A stretch of 64,000 nt of DNA from positions 1-64,000 of the forward strand of contig NZ_BFCH01000028.1 of assembly GCF_003112775.1 (NCBI RefSeq), written 5' to 3'. Position numbers and translations under genes: made by a program. Shown one piece after another: positions 33,897-41,970 of the stretch. The first letter of the stretch is position 1, and every line of letters begins with the position of its first letter. Origin of the DNA: Mycobacterium montefiorense (lineage in GTDB: Bacteria > Actinomycetota > Actinomycetes > Mycobacteriales > Mycobacteriaceae). Below the pieces are notes generated by a model that saw only the letters and a program-made list of their open reading frames with translations, was not told the DNA's origin and made no database searches.

Positions 33897-34727
33897 TTGG
33901 CAGACATCGACGAGCTGTGGCGCTATGACGGCCGCCGTGCCGTGGTCACCGGGTGTGCGTCGGGTATCGGCGAACATGTGGGGCGACAGCTCACCGACCT
34001 CGGCGCCGAAGTCATCGGGCTGGATAAGCGCCGACCGCCGTTCGAGGTCAACGAGTTTCATCACGTCGACCTGGCCGACCCGGAGTCGATCGAAGGTGCC
34101 GTAGCATCCATCGGCGGGCGGGTCGACGCGCTTTTCAACGTCGCCGGAGTCTCGTCGGGGATCGGCGACCCGACCCTGGTCGCCACGATCAACTTCCTGG
34201 GCCTGCGGCGCGTCACCGAGGCGCTGGTGCCCAAGATGGGCGCGGGATCTTCAATCGTGAGCGTCTCCTCGCTCGCGGCGGCCGGCTATCGGGAGCATGC
34301 CGACGCGGTGGTGCCGTTGCTGGATACCGCGACGATGCAACAGGGCATCGACTGGTGTCACGCCCATCCCGACGAGCTGGGCAACGGCTACCAACTGTCC
34401 AAAGAAGCGATCATCTTTTACACCATGCGCAGCGCCACACCGTTGGGCGCCAACGGTATCCGCATCAATTGTTCCGGCCCCGGGGTCACCGAAACCCCGA
34501 TCCTCGATCAGCTGCGAACCGCATACGGGCAGGGCTTCCTCGACGGTATTCCCAAGCCCCTGGGCCGTGTTTCCGGCCCCGCCGAGCAGGCCGCGGTGTT
34601 GCTCTTTTTGAATAGTCGTGCAGCCAGCTACATCACGGGACAGGTCCTCTGGGTCGACGGCGGAAACGTGGGTGCCGCGATCGCCCGTGAACTCGAGGAA
34701 GGACGGGCCGATGGCCGACTTGACTGA
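33897..34727 (+). CDS. Short-chain dehydrogenase/reductase (3-alpha-HSD/carbonyl reductase-like)
   Basis: This 276-aa SDR starts with TTG. It has VVTGCASGIGEHVGRQL, LFNVAGVSSGIG instead of the usual NNAG, and catalytic YQLSK. The 50-residue insertion between the SVSS strand and YQLSK (AGYREHADAVVPLLDT, ending at CHAHPDELGNG) and the NVAGV motif are typical of the 3-alpha-hydroxysteroid dehydrogenase type. It is six bases from the LLM gene and overlaps the cyclase gene by 17 bases. It probably oxidises or reduces an alcohol/ketone of the pathway. Confidence 0.87.
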   Translation: MADIDELWRYDGRRAVVTGCASGIGEHVGRQLTDLGAEVIGLDKRRPPFEVNEFHHVDLADPESIEGAVASIGGRVDALFNVAGVSSGIGDPTLVATINFLGLRRVTEALVPKMGAGSSIVSVSSLAAAGYREHADAVVPLLDTATMQQGIDWCHAHPDELGNGYQLSKEAIIFYTMRSATPLGANGIRINCSGPGVTETPILDQLRTAYGQGFLDGIPKPLGRVSGPAEQAAVLLFLNSRAASYITGQVLWVDGGNVGAAIARELEEGRADGRLD

Positions 34728-35703
34728 TTTCCGGCGGGTCGCGAGTGACGTCTCCAATTGGGGGCGCTGGGGGAACGACGACGAGCTTGGCACGCTGAAC
34801 TTCATCACCGCGGACAAGGTCGCCCAAGCGGCGAGCCCGGTCAAGCACGGCAAGGTGTTTCCGCTCGGGGTCGACTTCGGCGCCTCCGGGCCGCAGGGCG
34901 CCTTCGAGTTCCGGCACAACCCGGTGCACATCATGACCGTCGACGGCGGAGATGTGAACACGCTGGCCAAGTACGGGCCGAGCTGGCCGAGTAATCCGGT
35001 GGCCCAGCAGCTCAGTAGCTACATGACTGCCGACAACCCGTTCCGGTTCAACGATGACATCATCATCATGCCGTTGCAGGCGGCAAGCCAGTGGGATGCG
35101 CTGTCCCACGTCTACTACGACGATCACCTCTACAACGGGTTCCCGGCGGATTCGGTGACCAGCCTGGGTGCCTACCACTGCGGCATCGACAAGGTCGACG
35201 TCAAGGGCATCACATCCCGAGGTGTGCTGCTGGACTTGGTTCGCCATCGGGGGGCCGACGTCTTCCTCGAGGCCGGCAACCCGATATCCCCGGAAGAACT
35301 CGACGACGTGGTCCGTGCGCAGGGCGTCACCATCGGGCCAGGCGATATTGTTCTGATCAGGACCGGTTGGTGGACAAGGTTTCTCATGACCGGGAACAAG
35401 ATGGAAGGCTATTCGGGACTGGACTGGCGGTGTGCCCAGTGGCTACACGATCACCAGATCGCCGCCGTGGCCGCAGACAACCTTCAGGTCGAAGACCTGG
35501 AATCCGGGGTCGACGGGATCACATTCCCGCTGCACCTGCTCTGCCTGCGCGACATGGGGATGATCTTCGGCGAATACTGGGATCTCACCGCGCTGGCGCA
35601 GGACTGTGCTGCCGACGGCGTCTACGAATTCCAGCTCATCGCACCGCCGCTGAGAGTCGTTGGGGCCGTGGGCTCCCCGGTCAACCCGATCGCGATCAAG
35701 TGA
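34711..35703 (+). CDS. Cyclase-family (kynurenine-formamidase-like) hydrolase
   Basis: This 330-aa protein starts MADLTDFRRVASDVSNWGRWG behind GAGGAAGGAC. It contains NDDELGTLNFITADKVAQA, the metal-binding region LQAASQWDALSHVYYDDHLYNG (HxxxD-type site) and TSRGVLLDLVRHRG. Cyclase-family enzymes are Mn/Zn hydrolases that open lactams, formamides or isatin-type rings. In this operon it may open a ring or lactone after oxygenation. The start overlaps the SDR by 17 bases and the stop overlaps the hydrolase start by one base. Confidence 0.85.
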   Translation: MADLTDFRRVASDVSNWGRWGNDDELGTLNFITADKVAQAASPVKHGKVFPLGVDFGASGPQGAFEFRHNPVHIMTVDGGDVNTLAKYGPSWPSNPVAQQLSSYMTADNPFRFNDDIIIMPLQAASQWDALSHVYYDDHLYNGFPADSVTSLGAYHCGIDKVDVKGITSRGVLLDLVRHRGADVFLEAGNPISPEELDDVVRAQGVTIGPGDIVLIRTGWWTRFLMTGNKMEGYSGLDWRCAQWLHDHQIAAVAADNLQVEDLESGVDGITFPLHLLCLRDMGMIFGEYWDLTALAQDCAADGVYEFQLIAPPLRVVGAVGSPVNPIAIK

Positions 35704-36527
35704 TGGACTTTGAGCGCAGGAGCATGCTGGTTGACGGCTTGACCACCGGCTACCTAGAGGCCGGTGAAGGCGATCCGGTGGTGCTGCTGCACGGCGGCGA
35801 GTTCGGAGCCAGCGCCGAAATCTGTTGGGAGCGCAATATTTCCGTGCTGGCCGCGCACTATCGAGTGCTGGCCCCGGACATGCTGGGGTATGGCAATTCG
35901 GCGAAGGTGATCGACTTCGTCGACGGTCGGGGGATGCGGATTCGGCATGTGGCTCGCTTCTGCGAGGCCCTCGGCGTCGACTCGGCGCATTTCGCCGGCA
36001 ACTCGATGGGCGCCATCAACCTACTCAACGATGCCACGTCGGAGGCGCCGCGACTGCCCGTCCGCAGCTTGATGATCATCTGTGGAGGCGGAGATATCCA
36101 GCAGAACAAGCACTTTGAGGCGCTGCAGGAGTACGACGCGACGCGTTCGGGGATGCGGAGCATAGTCGCGGCGCTCTTCCACGACGCCGGCTATCCGGCC
36201 GATGAGGAATACGTGGGCCGGCGCTATGAGTCGAGCACCGCGCCGGGGGCGTGGGAAGCGGTGGCCGCGGCTCGATTCCGCCGTCCCGGCTCGTCGCGGC
36301 CCCCGACACCGTTGGCCACGCGATCCTACGAACGCATCAGTGTGCCAACGCTTGTCATCGAAGGCGGAGAGGACAAGCTGCTTCCGTCGGGCTGGGCCGC
36401 GCAGATCGCCAAGCAGATTGACGGCGCCCGCTCGGCGGTGGTCTCCGACGCCGGTCATTGTCCGCAGATCGAGCAGGCGTCGACGACCAACGATTTGCTG
36501 CTGGAGTTTCTCCGCGCCGCATCCTAG
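35703..36527 (+). CDS. Alpha/beta hydrolase, meta-cleavage-product-hydrolase-like, intact triad
   Basis: This 274-aa protein has VVLLHGGEFGASAEICWERN, the nucleophile elbow GNSMGA, the acid in IEGGEDKLLP and the His in DAGHCPQIEQ. Unlike the first hydrolase of the operon (27415-28278) its triad is complete, so it is the better candidate for hydrolysing the ring-cleavage product. It is the last gene of the operon. Its stop codon shares the palindrome CTAG with the stop of the convergent multicopper oxidase. Confidence 0.87.
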   Translation: MDFERRSMLVDGLTTGYLEAGEGDPVVLLHGGEFGASAEICWERNISVLAAHYRVLAPDMLGYGNSAKVIDFVDGRGMRIRHVARFCEALGVDSAHFAGNSMGAINLLNDATSEAPRLPVRSLMIICGGGDIQQNKHFEALQEYDATRSGMRSIVAALFHDAGYPADEEYVGRRYESSTAPGAWEAVAAARFRRPGSSRPPTPLATRSYERISVPTLVIEGGEDKLLPSGWAAQIAKQIDGARSAVVSDAGHCPQIEQASTTNDLLLEFLRAAS

Positions 36528-38200
36528 AAGACGTATTCCAATCGGGTCATCATTCCCGCGACTTGGTGGTAGGTGTTGTGGCAGTGCATCTGCCACACGC
36601 CAGGGTTGTCGGCCACCAGAACCGCGAGGAGCTTCTGTTTAGGTAGCACGATCACGGTGTCCTTGCGGGCGCCGAGAGATCCGTCGGCGTTGATCAGCTG
36701 GAATGTGTGCCCGTGCAGGTGGATTGGATGATACATCATCGTGGTGTTGTCGAACGTGATGGTGGGCCGTTGCCCCTGCCGTACATGTAGCGGATTAGTC
36801 CGGCTGTAGGGCTCGCCGTTGATCGTCCAGTCGTATTGGGCCATGTTGCCGCCCAGGACGACCGGTAGGTTGACACCCGGTTTGGGTCGGCTCAACATGG
36901 CCGACGTTGCGGCGGTGAACATCTCGATGGTTCCCACGCGTTTGGTGAGTTCGGCCGGTTGGAATAGTGGATCGGGCACGCTGCCTTGTCCGGTGGACAG
37001 CAGTGCGCGCGCCAGCGAACCTTTGCCCTCCGCGAGCGCGACCAGTGGGAAGACACCGTCGGCGGCGGTCACGATCACGTCGTACCGTTCGGCCATCCCG
37101 ATGAGTAAGGCGTCGACCTGCCTGGGCACGACGCGGAAACCATCGGTGTGGGTGACCGTCATGGTGTGGCCGGCCAACGCGACGCGAAATGCGGTGTCGG
37201 AGCCGGTGTTGATGAAACGGATCCGGATTCGCTGGCCCGGTTTCGCGTTGAAGGTGGTGGGAGCCGCAGGAATGCGGCCGTTGATCAGATAGTAGGGATA
37301 GGGGATGTCGCCGGCGTCGCCGCCAAGTAGCTCGCTGCTACCGACCCTGGCCGGCGGCATCGCGGCTGCCGACGTGGGCGGGCTCGTCGAGGTGGTCGCG
37401 GTTGTCGACGTCGTCTCGGACGTGGACGTCGTCTCGGACGTGGACGTCGTCTCGGACGTGGACGTCGTCGAGGTGGTCGGGGATGTCGGCGTCGTCTCGG
37501 GTGCGGCCGGCATGTTGGACATACCGGGCATACCGGGCATGCCGGATTTGTTCGGGTTAGTGAGCTCCTGGTAGAGCTGCTGCGGGCTCTTCCCGACGCC
37601 GTCGGTCCAATCATCAAGGACCACAACCCATTCGACGTCGTAGTCGCCCTCAGTCGGATCCTCGATGACGACCGGTAGGTACAGGCCCATGTCTTCGTCG
37701 AGGCCGGTGTGTGGATGAGCCCAGTAGGTGCCCGAATTCGGTACCGAGAACTGGTAGGTGAATTCTTGACCGGCCTCGATATTCGGGGTGGCCGGCTCCG
37801 CACCATCCATGTTGTTGCGCAACGCGATACCGTGCCAATGCACCGACGTCGGATGGTCGAGTTTGTTGGAGACCTTGACCACAAGCTCGTCGCCGACGGT
37901 GGCCCTGATCAGCGGCCCGGGCAGCTTGTCGCCGAAGGCCAAGGTTCGGACGACTGGCCCGCCCAGGTCGATCTGTGTCAGTTGCGGAGTCAAACTAGCG
38001 GTCACCGTGCGGCCGCGGTGCGGGCGCGCCGCTTCCGCGGCAGCGATCGCGTCCGCCATCTTGTTGGCACTGCTGGGTGCCTGCGGCTTGGAGTGGTCGC
38101 ACGCCGCCAGAGTCAATCCACCCGCGATACCGGCTGCCATGAAGCCGCGCCGGGTAAGCCGCCCCCCGTCGATGGGACCCCAACTGGTGGGTAGCGGCAT
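36524..38200 (-). CDS. Tat-exported lipoprotein multicopper oxidase (MmcO-like)
   Basis: This 558-aa protein has a twin-arginine signal (TRRGFMAAGIAGGLTLAAC) with lipobox Cys34, so it is anchored outside the membrane. Copper motifs are HWHG (121-124), AHPHTG (161-166), HPIHLHGHTF and MHCHNTYHQVAGMM near the C-terminus. This matches mycobacterial MmcO, which oxidises Cu(I) and protects from copper. Unusual here is a Met-rich stretch (about 221-230) followed by a Ser/Thr-rich insertion (about 235-275) with SETTST repeats, giving extra length over the usual 500 aa. ATG 38200 follows AAGGAG. It is not obviously part of the catabolic cluster. Confidence 0.9.
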   Translation of the reverse strand: MPLPTSWGPIDGGRLTRRGFMAAGIAGGLTLAACDHSKPQAPSSANKMADAIAAAEAARPHRGRTVTASLTPQLTQIDLGGPVVRTLAFGDKLPGPLIRATVGDELVVKVSNKLDHPTSVHWHGIALRNNMDGAEPATPNIEAGQEFTYQFSVPNSGTYWAHPHTGLDEDMGLYLPVVIEDPTEGDYDVEWVVVLDDWTDGVGKSPQQLYQELTNPNKSGMPGMPGMSNMPAAPETTPTSPTTSTTSTSETTSTSETTSTSETTSTTATTSTSPPTSAAAMPPARVGSSELLGGDAGDIPYPYYLINGRIPAAPTTFNAKPGQRIRIRFINTGSDTAFRVALAGHTMTVTHTDGFRVVPRQVDALLIGMAERYDVIVTAADGVFPLVALAEGKGSLARALLSTGQGSVPDPLFQPAELTKRVGTIEMFTAATSAMLSRPKPGVNLPVVLGGNMAQYDWTINGEPYSRTNPLHVRQGQRPTITFDNTTMMYHPIHLHGHTFQLINADGSLGARKDTVIVLPKQKLLAVLVADNPGVWQMHCHNTYHQVAGMMTRLEYVF

Positions 38201-38308
38201 GGATGGCTCCTTGTCGTCGGTCGATACGTGCCCGGCGAGTTATACCGTGCTAGGGAGTTAGCCAGAACGCAACCATTGACATGCCAGGGTTGGCCTGCCT
38301 GCGCCGGT

Positions 38309-39061
38309 TCAAGCCCGCGAAGGTATCCAATCGCTGAAGTTGGTGGGGTAGACGGTTACCTTTTCGCCTTCGATGGGGACGATGCTGCTGTCGTCCAGTA
38401 CGGCACCGTAATAGCGGGCATCGGGGTCGGTGACCACCTGGCGGGCATCGCCAGTTGCGGCAAACCAGGTCCGAATGAAGTCGTCCATGCCTTGTTTTTC
38501 TGGGCCGGCGATGTTGATCACCCCGTTGGTCGGATCGCCGGTGGCCGCGCTGGTGACGGCCGTGGCGACATCCGCGGAAGAAATGGGCTGGAATGCCCCG
38601 TGCGGCGCGCGGACCGTGTCGCCGTCGGCCAGCGAATCGGCGATGCCGCCAACGAATTCGAAGAACTGCGTCGCCCGCACGATCGAATGCGGAGATCCTG
38701 ATTCCCTGAGCACCTTCTCCTGGGCGACCTTGGCCCGCATGTAGCCGCTGTCGGGCAACCGTTCGGCTCCGACGATCGAGAGCGCGACGTGGTGCGCTAC
38801 GCCTGCTGCGCGCTCTGCCTCGAGGAGGTTGCGGGTGGAGGTGGTGAAAAATTCCAACACGTCGTCGTCGGCCCAGGACGGTGAGTTGGACACATCCACC
38901 ACCGTGTGGACACCGGCGACGGCCTCGGCGACGCCTGCCCCGGTGATGGCGTTGACACCCGAGCTCGGCGATGCCGGGACAGCTTCATGGCCCTGCTCGG
39001 TCAGCATGGCGACAACCTGCGATCCGATCAGCCCGCTGCCACCGACCACCAAAACCTTCAT
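38309..39061 (-). CDS. NAD(P)-binding protein, NmrA/atypical SDR type
   Basis: This 250-aa protein begins MKVLVVGGSGLIGSQVVAML with the GxxGxxG motif of atypical SDRs. It shows TVVDVSNSPSW, VALSIVGAERLPDSGYMRAKVAQE (YxxxK) and SPHSIVRATQFFEF. It is close to the NAD(P)H-binding reductases annotated as NmrA-like or NAD-dependent epimerase-like in actinobacteria. The role is unknown. It lies downstream of the membrane-protein gene on the same strand with an 81-bp gap. Confidence 0.8.
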   Translation of the reverse strand: MKVLVVGGSGLIGSQVVAMLTEQGHEAVPASPSSGVNAITGAGVAEAVAGVHTVVDVSNSPSWADDDVLEFFTTSTRNLLEAERAAGVAHHVALSIVGAERLPDSGYMRAKVAQEKVLRESGSPHSIVRATQFFEFVGGIADSLADGDTVRAPHGAFQPISSADVATAVTSAATGDPTNGVINIAGPEKQGMDDFIRTWFAATGDARQVVTDPDARYYGAVLDDSSIVPIEGEKVTVYPTNFSDWIPSRA

Positions 39062-39142
39062 GAGTGCGCCTTTCGAGTTTCCCGATGAACTGGTCTGTTC
39101 AGCATGGCGTCTGTGCCGTCTGCGCGAAACCCCCGACAGCCG

Positions 39143-40018
39143 CTAGGCGAAGCGCCGGGCGAGCCCGTCGTCGGTACTGGCGACCGAGTAGCAGGCCGCG
39201 GTCGAAACGATCGTTGGCACGAGAAGTGAGAGTACGAAAACGAACATGACGAACGCACGGTTAGGTGTCGTCAGCCAGCCGATCGGAAAGCGTGCCAGGC
39301 TCACGGCAAGCCAGGACGCTGCGACGGCGAGGAACAGGGTTCCCACCGTGGCGACCTTGATCGACCGCAGCGCCAACTGCGTCGGCTCGGTGGTGTCGGC
39401 CAGCGAGCGGTTGAGGTTTTTCGTGCGGATGTAGACCACCGCGAGATCGAGCAGGATGGCCAGCGCGCAGAACGTCACGATCGTTCCCGTCAGCCAGAGC
39501 GCGGGCGGGTGGCCGAGAACAAAATGCAGGTAGTCGATGCTGGTCTCGCTCATGATCAACGTTGTCGCCATCGCGGCGCCGAAGGTCAGCCACCCGCCGA
39601 GGTCGGCGAGGAAGCAGGAGGCGCGGATGTCGGCGGGGTCATCGGTAGGCACCTTGTTTACCGCGTGACTGGCGAGCATCCAGCCCAGCCCCCCGAACAG
39701 TGCGGTGGTGCCTGCCGCGAGCATCCCGGTCGCCAAATTGCCCTGGGTCCAGGCGATCGCGCAGATGGCCTGCCGATCACCGTTGTCGGGCGGGTGGGTG
39801 CCGCTGATCAAGCTGAACAGATAGCTGTCGAGCATCAGGATCAGCACCGCCGACGAGAACAATGCCAGCGTGTGCACGCCTTCTCGGCTGTTGCGGTCGA
39901 ACAGCAAGGCGATTGCGGTGATCAGGAAGCCGCCGAGTACACCGGCGAGCTGCGACGTCGACGACGCCGACGCGATCATGCTCCATTGATCGGAGCTGCA
40001 GGAGGTATCGGGATTCAT
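39143..40018 (-). CDS. Integral membrane protein of unknown function
   Basis: I do not recognise a family for this 291-aa protein. It has about seven hydrophobic segments: residues 23-41 (LAGVLGGFLITAIALLF), 52-70, 92-114, 138-158, 170-195, 221-245 and 255-277. A short polar N-terminus with one Cys and a basic C-terminus (LARRFA) flank them. No catalytic or transport motif is evident. It is divergent from the SDR at 40156, across a 137-bp gap that holds the palindrome at 40106-40130. Confidence 0.65.
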   Translation of the reverse strand: MNPDTSCSSDQWSMIASASSTSQLAGVLGGFLITAIALLFDRNSREGVHTLALFSSAVLILMLDSYLFSLISGTHPPDNGDRQAICAIAWTQGNLATGMLAAGTTALFGGLGWMLASHAVNKVPTDDPADIRASCFLADLGGWLTFGAAMATTLIMSETSIDYLHFVLGHPPALWLTGTIVTFCALAILLDLAVVYIRTKNLNRSLADTTEPTQLALRSIKVATVGTLFLAVAASWLAVSLARFPIGWLTTPNRAFVMFVFVLSLLVPTIVSTAACYSVASTDDGLARRFA

Positions 40019-40105
40019 CGACGCCGCTCACTCATGCGCCAAACCTTAGCCAGACCTGGAGCCGACGATGCCAAAAGTTTGCTGTTTTAACGTAACGATC
40101 GCAGG

Positions 40106-40130
40106 CTTAAATCAACTGCTTGACTTAAAG
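40106..40130. promoter_or_regulatory. Operator TTAAATCAA-N4-TTGACTTAA upstream of an SDR gene
   Basis: The two arms at 40107-40115 and 40120-40128 form an inverted repeat with spacer CTGC, 26 bases before the SDR start codon. The same arms with spacer GCGC occur at 41049-41072 directly upstream of the TetR gene at 41098. Two copies at neighbouring promoters suggest autoregulation plus control of the SDR by that TetR protein. Confidence 0.65.
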
Positions 40131-40155
40131 CTGTGGGCGCCGATTAACTCGTCGT

Positions 40156-40965
40156 GTGGTTAATGAATTGGACGGCAAGGTTGCCATCGTGACCGGCGGG
40201 GCGTCGGGCATCGGTCGCGGCCTCGTGGAGCGGTTTGTGGCCGAGGGCGCTCGGGTCGTGATCGCCGATGTCGACACCGACCGGGGTGCGGCTCTTGCCG
40301 CGAGCCTTGGCGTCAATGCTTTGTACCAGGCGACGGATGTCTCCGATCCCGACCAGGTGGGGGCGCTGGTGAGCACTGCCGTCGAGAAACTCGGCGGCTT
40401 GCACGTGATGGTGAACAACGCCGGGGTTTCTAGCGCCCTGCGGAAGTTGCTCGACGACGACCTCGCCGATTTCCACCGCATCATGGGCGTCAACGTGCTA
40501 GGCGTGATGGCGGGCACCCGAGATGCCGCGCGGCACATGGCCGAACACGGCGGGGGATCCATCATCAACATCACCTCGATCGGCGGCATCCAGGCCGGCG
40601 GCGGCGTGATGATCTATCGCGCGTCCAAGGCGGCGGTCATTCAGTTCACCAAGTCCGCGGCAATTGAGCTGGCGCGCCACGAGATTCGGGTCATTGCCAT
40701 TGCACCGGGCAGCATTCCCACGCCGATTTTGGGCAAGTCGGCCGCCGGTTTGGACCCGGAGCAGCTGAAGGAATTCGAGGCGCGGATTCGCCAGGGCATG
40801 CGGGACGACCGTCCGCTGAAGCGCGACGGCACGCCCGATGACGTCGCCGAGGCGGCCCTGTACTTCGCCACCGACCGGTCGCGCTACGTCACCGGAACGG
40901 TGCTGCCGGTGGACGGCGGGACGGTCGCGGGCAAGGTCGTCCAGTCCAGGAAGCGCGAGGGATGA
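40156..40965 (+). CDS. Short-chain dehydrogenase/reductase
   Basis: This 269-aa classical SDR starts with GTG and has VAIVTGGASGIGRGLVERF, VMVNNAGVSS, catalytic YRASK and the C-terminal YVTGTVLPVDGG. It is probably NAD-dependent (acidic VIADVD after strand 2). The start is only about 26 bases from the palindrome, so the operator overlaps the likely promoter. It is separated from the TetR-ferredoxin-P450 operon by a hairpin but shares its operator, so it may oxidise the P450 product or prepare its substrate. Confidence 0.88.
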   Translation: MVNELDGKVAIVTGGASGIGRGLVERFVAEGARVVIADVDTDRGAALAASLGVNALYQATDVSDPDQVGALVSTAVEKLGGLHVMVNNAGVSSALRKLLDDDLADFHRIMGVNVLGVMAGTRDAARHMAEHGGGSIINITSIGGIQAGGGVMIYRASKAAVIQFTKSAAIELARHEIRVIAIAPGSIPTPILGKSAAGLDPEQLKEFEARIRQGMRDDRPLKRDGTPDDVAEAALYFATDRSRYVTGTVLPVDGGTVAGKVVQSRKREG

Positions 40966-40973
40966 CCGAACGG

Positions 40974-41033
40974 CTCGAGCGTGACGCTGCAGTCACGTTC
41001 GGCGTCCAGCGTGACTGCGGCGTCACGCTCGAG
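40974..41033. terminator. Strong hairpin after the SDR gene
   Basis: Arms of 24 bases (40974-40997 and 41010-41033, one mismatch) flank a 12-base loop. The core GTGACGCTGCAGTCAC matches the hairpin at 12234-12279 in all but one base. It follows the SDR stop by nine bases and probably ends that transcript. The recurrence also marks it as a small dispersed repeat. Confidence 0.65.
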
Positions 41034-41048
41034 TCCGCGGTCAAAACA

Positions 41049-41072
41049 TTTAAATCAAGCGCTTGACTTAAA
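41049..41072. promoter_or_regulatory. Operator TTAAATCAA-GCGC-TTGACTTAA upstream of TetR
   Basis: A 24-base inverted repeat with one asymmetry per arm lies 25 bases before the TetR start codon at 41098. It matches the site at 40106-40130. The core ATCAAGCGCTTGAC resembles the published KstR2 box (AnCAAGnnCTTGnT) except for the last base, but the regulator encoded next to it does not look like KstR2. Confidence 0.7.
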
Positions 41073-41097
41073 CGTGCCCACGGGGTTGACTGGGCCA

Positions 41098-41763
41098 ATG
41101 ACCGCGGCAGGCAGGGCTGTTCGTACCGAACGGGCCAGCTCCACCCAGGAGGCGATCCTGGTGGCGGCCGAACGCCTGTATGCCGAGCACGGCATGTTCG
41201 CGGTGTCGAACAGGCAGGTCAGCGAGGCCGCGGGGCAGGGCAACAACGCCGCGGTCGGCTATCACTTCGGTACCAAGGCCGACCTGGTGCGCGCCATCGA
41301 GGAGAAGCACCGCGGGCCCGTCGAGGAACTGCGCGAGCAGATGGTGACCGAGCTGGAGGCGTCGGGCGGGTCGGGCGAACTGCGAGCCTGGGTGGCCTGC
41401 TTGGTGCGCCCACTCACCGACCACCTGGACGACCTCGGCAACCCCACCTGGTACGCGCGCTTCGCCGCGCAGGCGATGACCGATCCGGCTTACTACAACA
41501 TCGTCGTCAAGGGCGCGCTGAGCTCGCCGTCGCTGGTTCAGGTGGTCGATGGCTTCAACCGCTGCCTGCCCAACCTGCCGGCCGATGTGCACTTCGAACG
41601 CAACATCATGGCCCGAAACCTGTTGATGCACACCTGCGCCGACCGCGAACGTGCGCTTGCCGCGGGCTCTGCGATGGCCCAGCCCTCCTGGCGCGCAGCC
41701 GCGTTCGGCCTCATCGACGCGATCGTGGGCCTGTGGCTGGCGCCGGTAACTCCGTACAAGTGA
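41098..41763 (+). CDS. TetR-family transcriptional regulator
   Basis: This 221-aa regulator has its helix-turn-helix at about residues 15-65 (QEAILVAAERLYAEHGMFAV, then SNRQVSEAAGQGNNAAVGYHFGTK). The GNNAAVGYHFG recognition helix defines a subgroup often found with P450 and fatty-acid genes. A palindrome lies directly upstream. It is five bases from the ferredoxin gene, so it is the first gene of the ferredoxin-P450-amidohydrolase operon and probably represses it. Ligand unknown. Confidence 0.9.
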   Translation: MTAAGRAVRTERASSTQEAILVAAERLYAEHGMFAVSNRQVSEAAGQGNNAAVGYHFGTKADLVRAIEEKHRGPVEELREQMVTELEASGGSGELRAWVACLVRPLTDHLDDLGNPTWYARFAAQAMTDPAYYNIVVKGALSSPSLVQVVDGFNRCLPNLPADVHFERNIMARNLLMHTCADRERALAAGSAMAQPSWRAAAFGLIDAIVGLWLAPVTPYK

Positions 41764-41768
41764 AGAGC

Positions 41769-41969
41769 ATGCAGATGAAAGTGACTGTCGACCAGAACAT
41801 TTGCGCCTCCTCGGGCAATTGCGTGATGAATGCACCCGAGGTGTTCGACCAGCGTGACGAGGACGGTGTCGTCGAGCTGCTCACTGAGCAGCCGTCCGCC
41901 GACCAGACCGACGGGGTGCGCCAGGCCGCCGCGGCGTGCCCTGCGCAGGCCATCTACATCGAGGAATGA
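41769..41969 (+). CDS. 3Fe-4S ferredoxin (P450 partner)
   Basis: This 66-aa protein (start 41769, with a second ATG at 41775) has the actinobacterial P450-ferredoxin pattern: CASSGNCVMNAPEVFDQ and AAACPAQAIYIEE. Three cysteines in this arrangement bind a 3Fe-4S cluster. It stands one base before the P450 start, so it should pass electrons to that P450. No ferredoxin reductase gene is adjacent. Confidence 0.93.
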   Translation: MQMKVTVDQNICASSGNCVMNAPEVFDQRDEDGVVELLTEQPSADQTDGVRQAAAACPAQAIYIEE

Positions 41970-41970
41970 A

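Noticed and set aside
38228..38290. A RicR/CsoR-like copper box upstream of the multicopper oxidase (ATACCGTGCTAGGGAG).
   Set aside because: The spacing and the second half do not match TACC-N5-GGTA; only the first half fits, so I did not list it.
41049..41072. A true KstR2 box controlling the P450 operon.
   Set aside because: The last position of the consensus differs and a TetR gene lies directly downstream, so local control is more likely.
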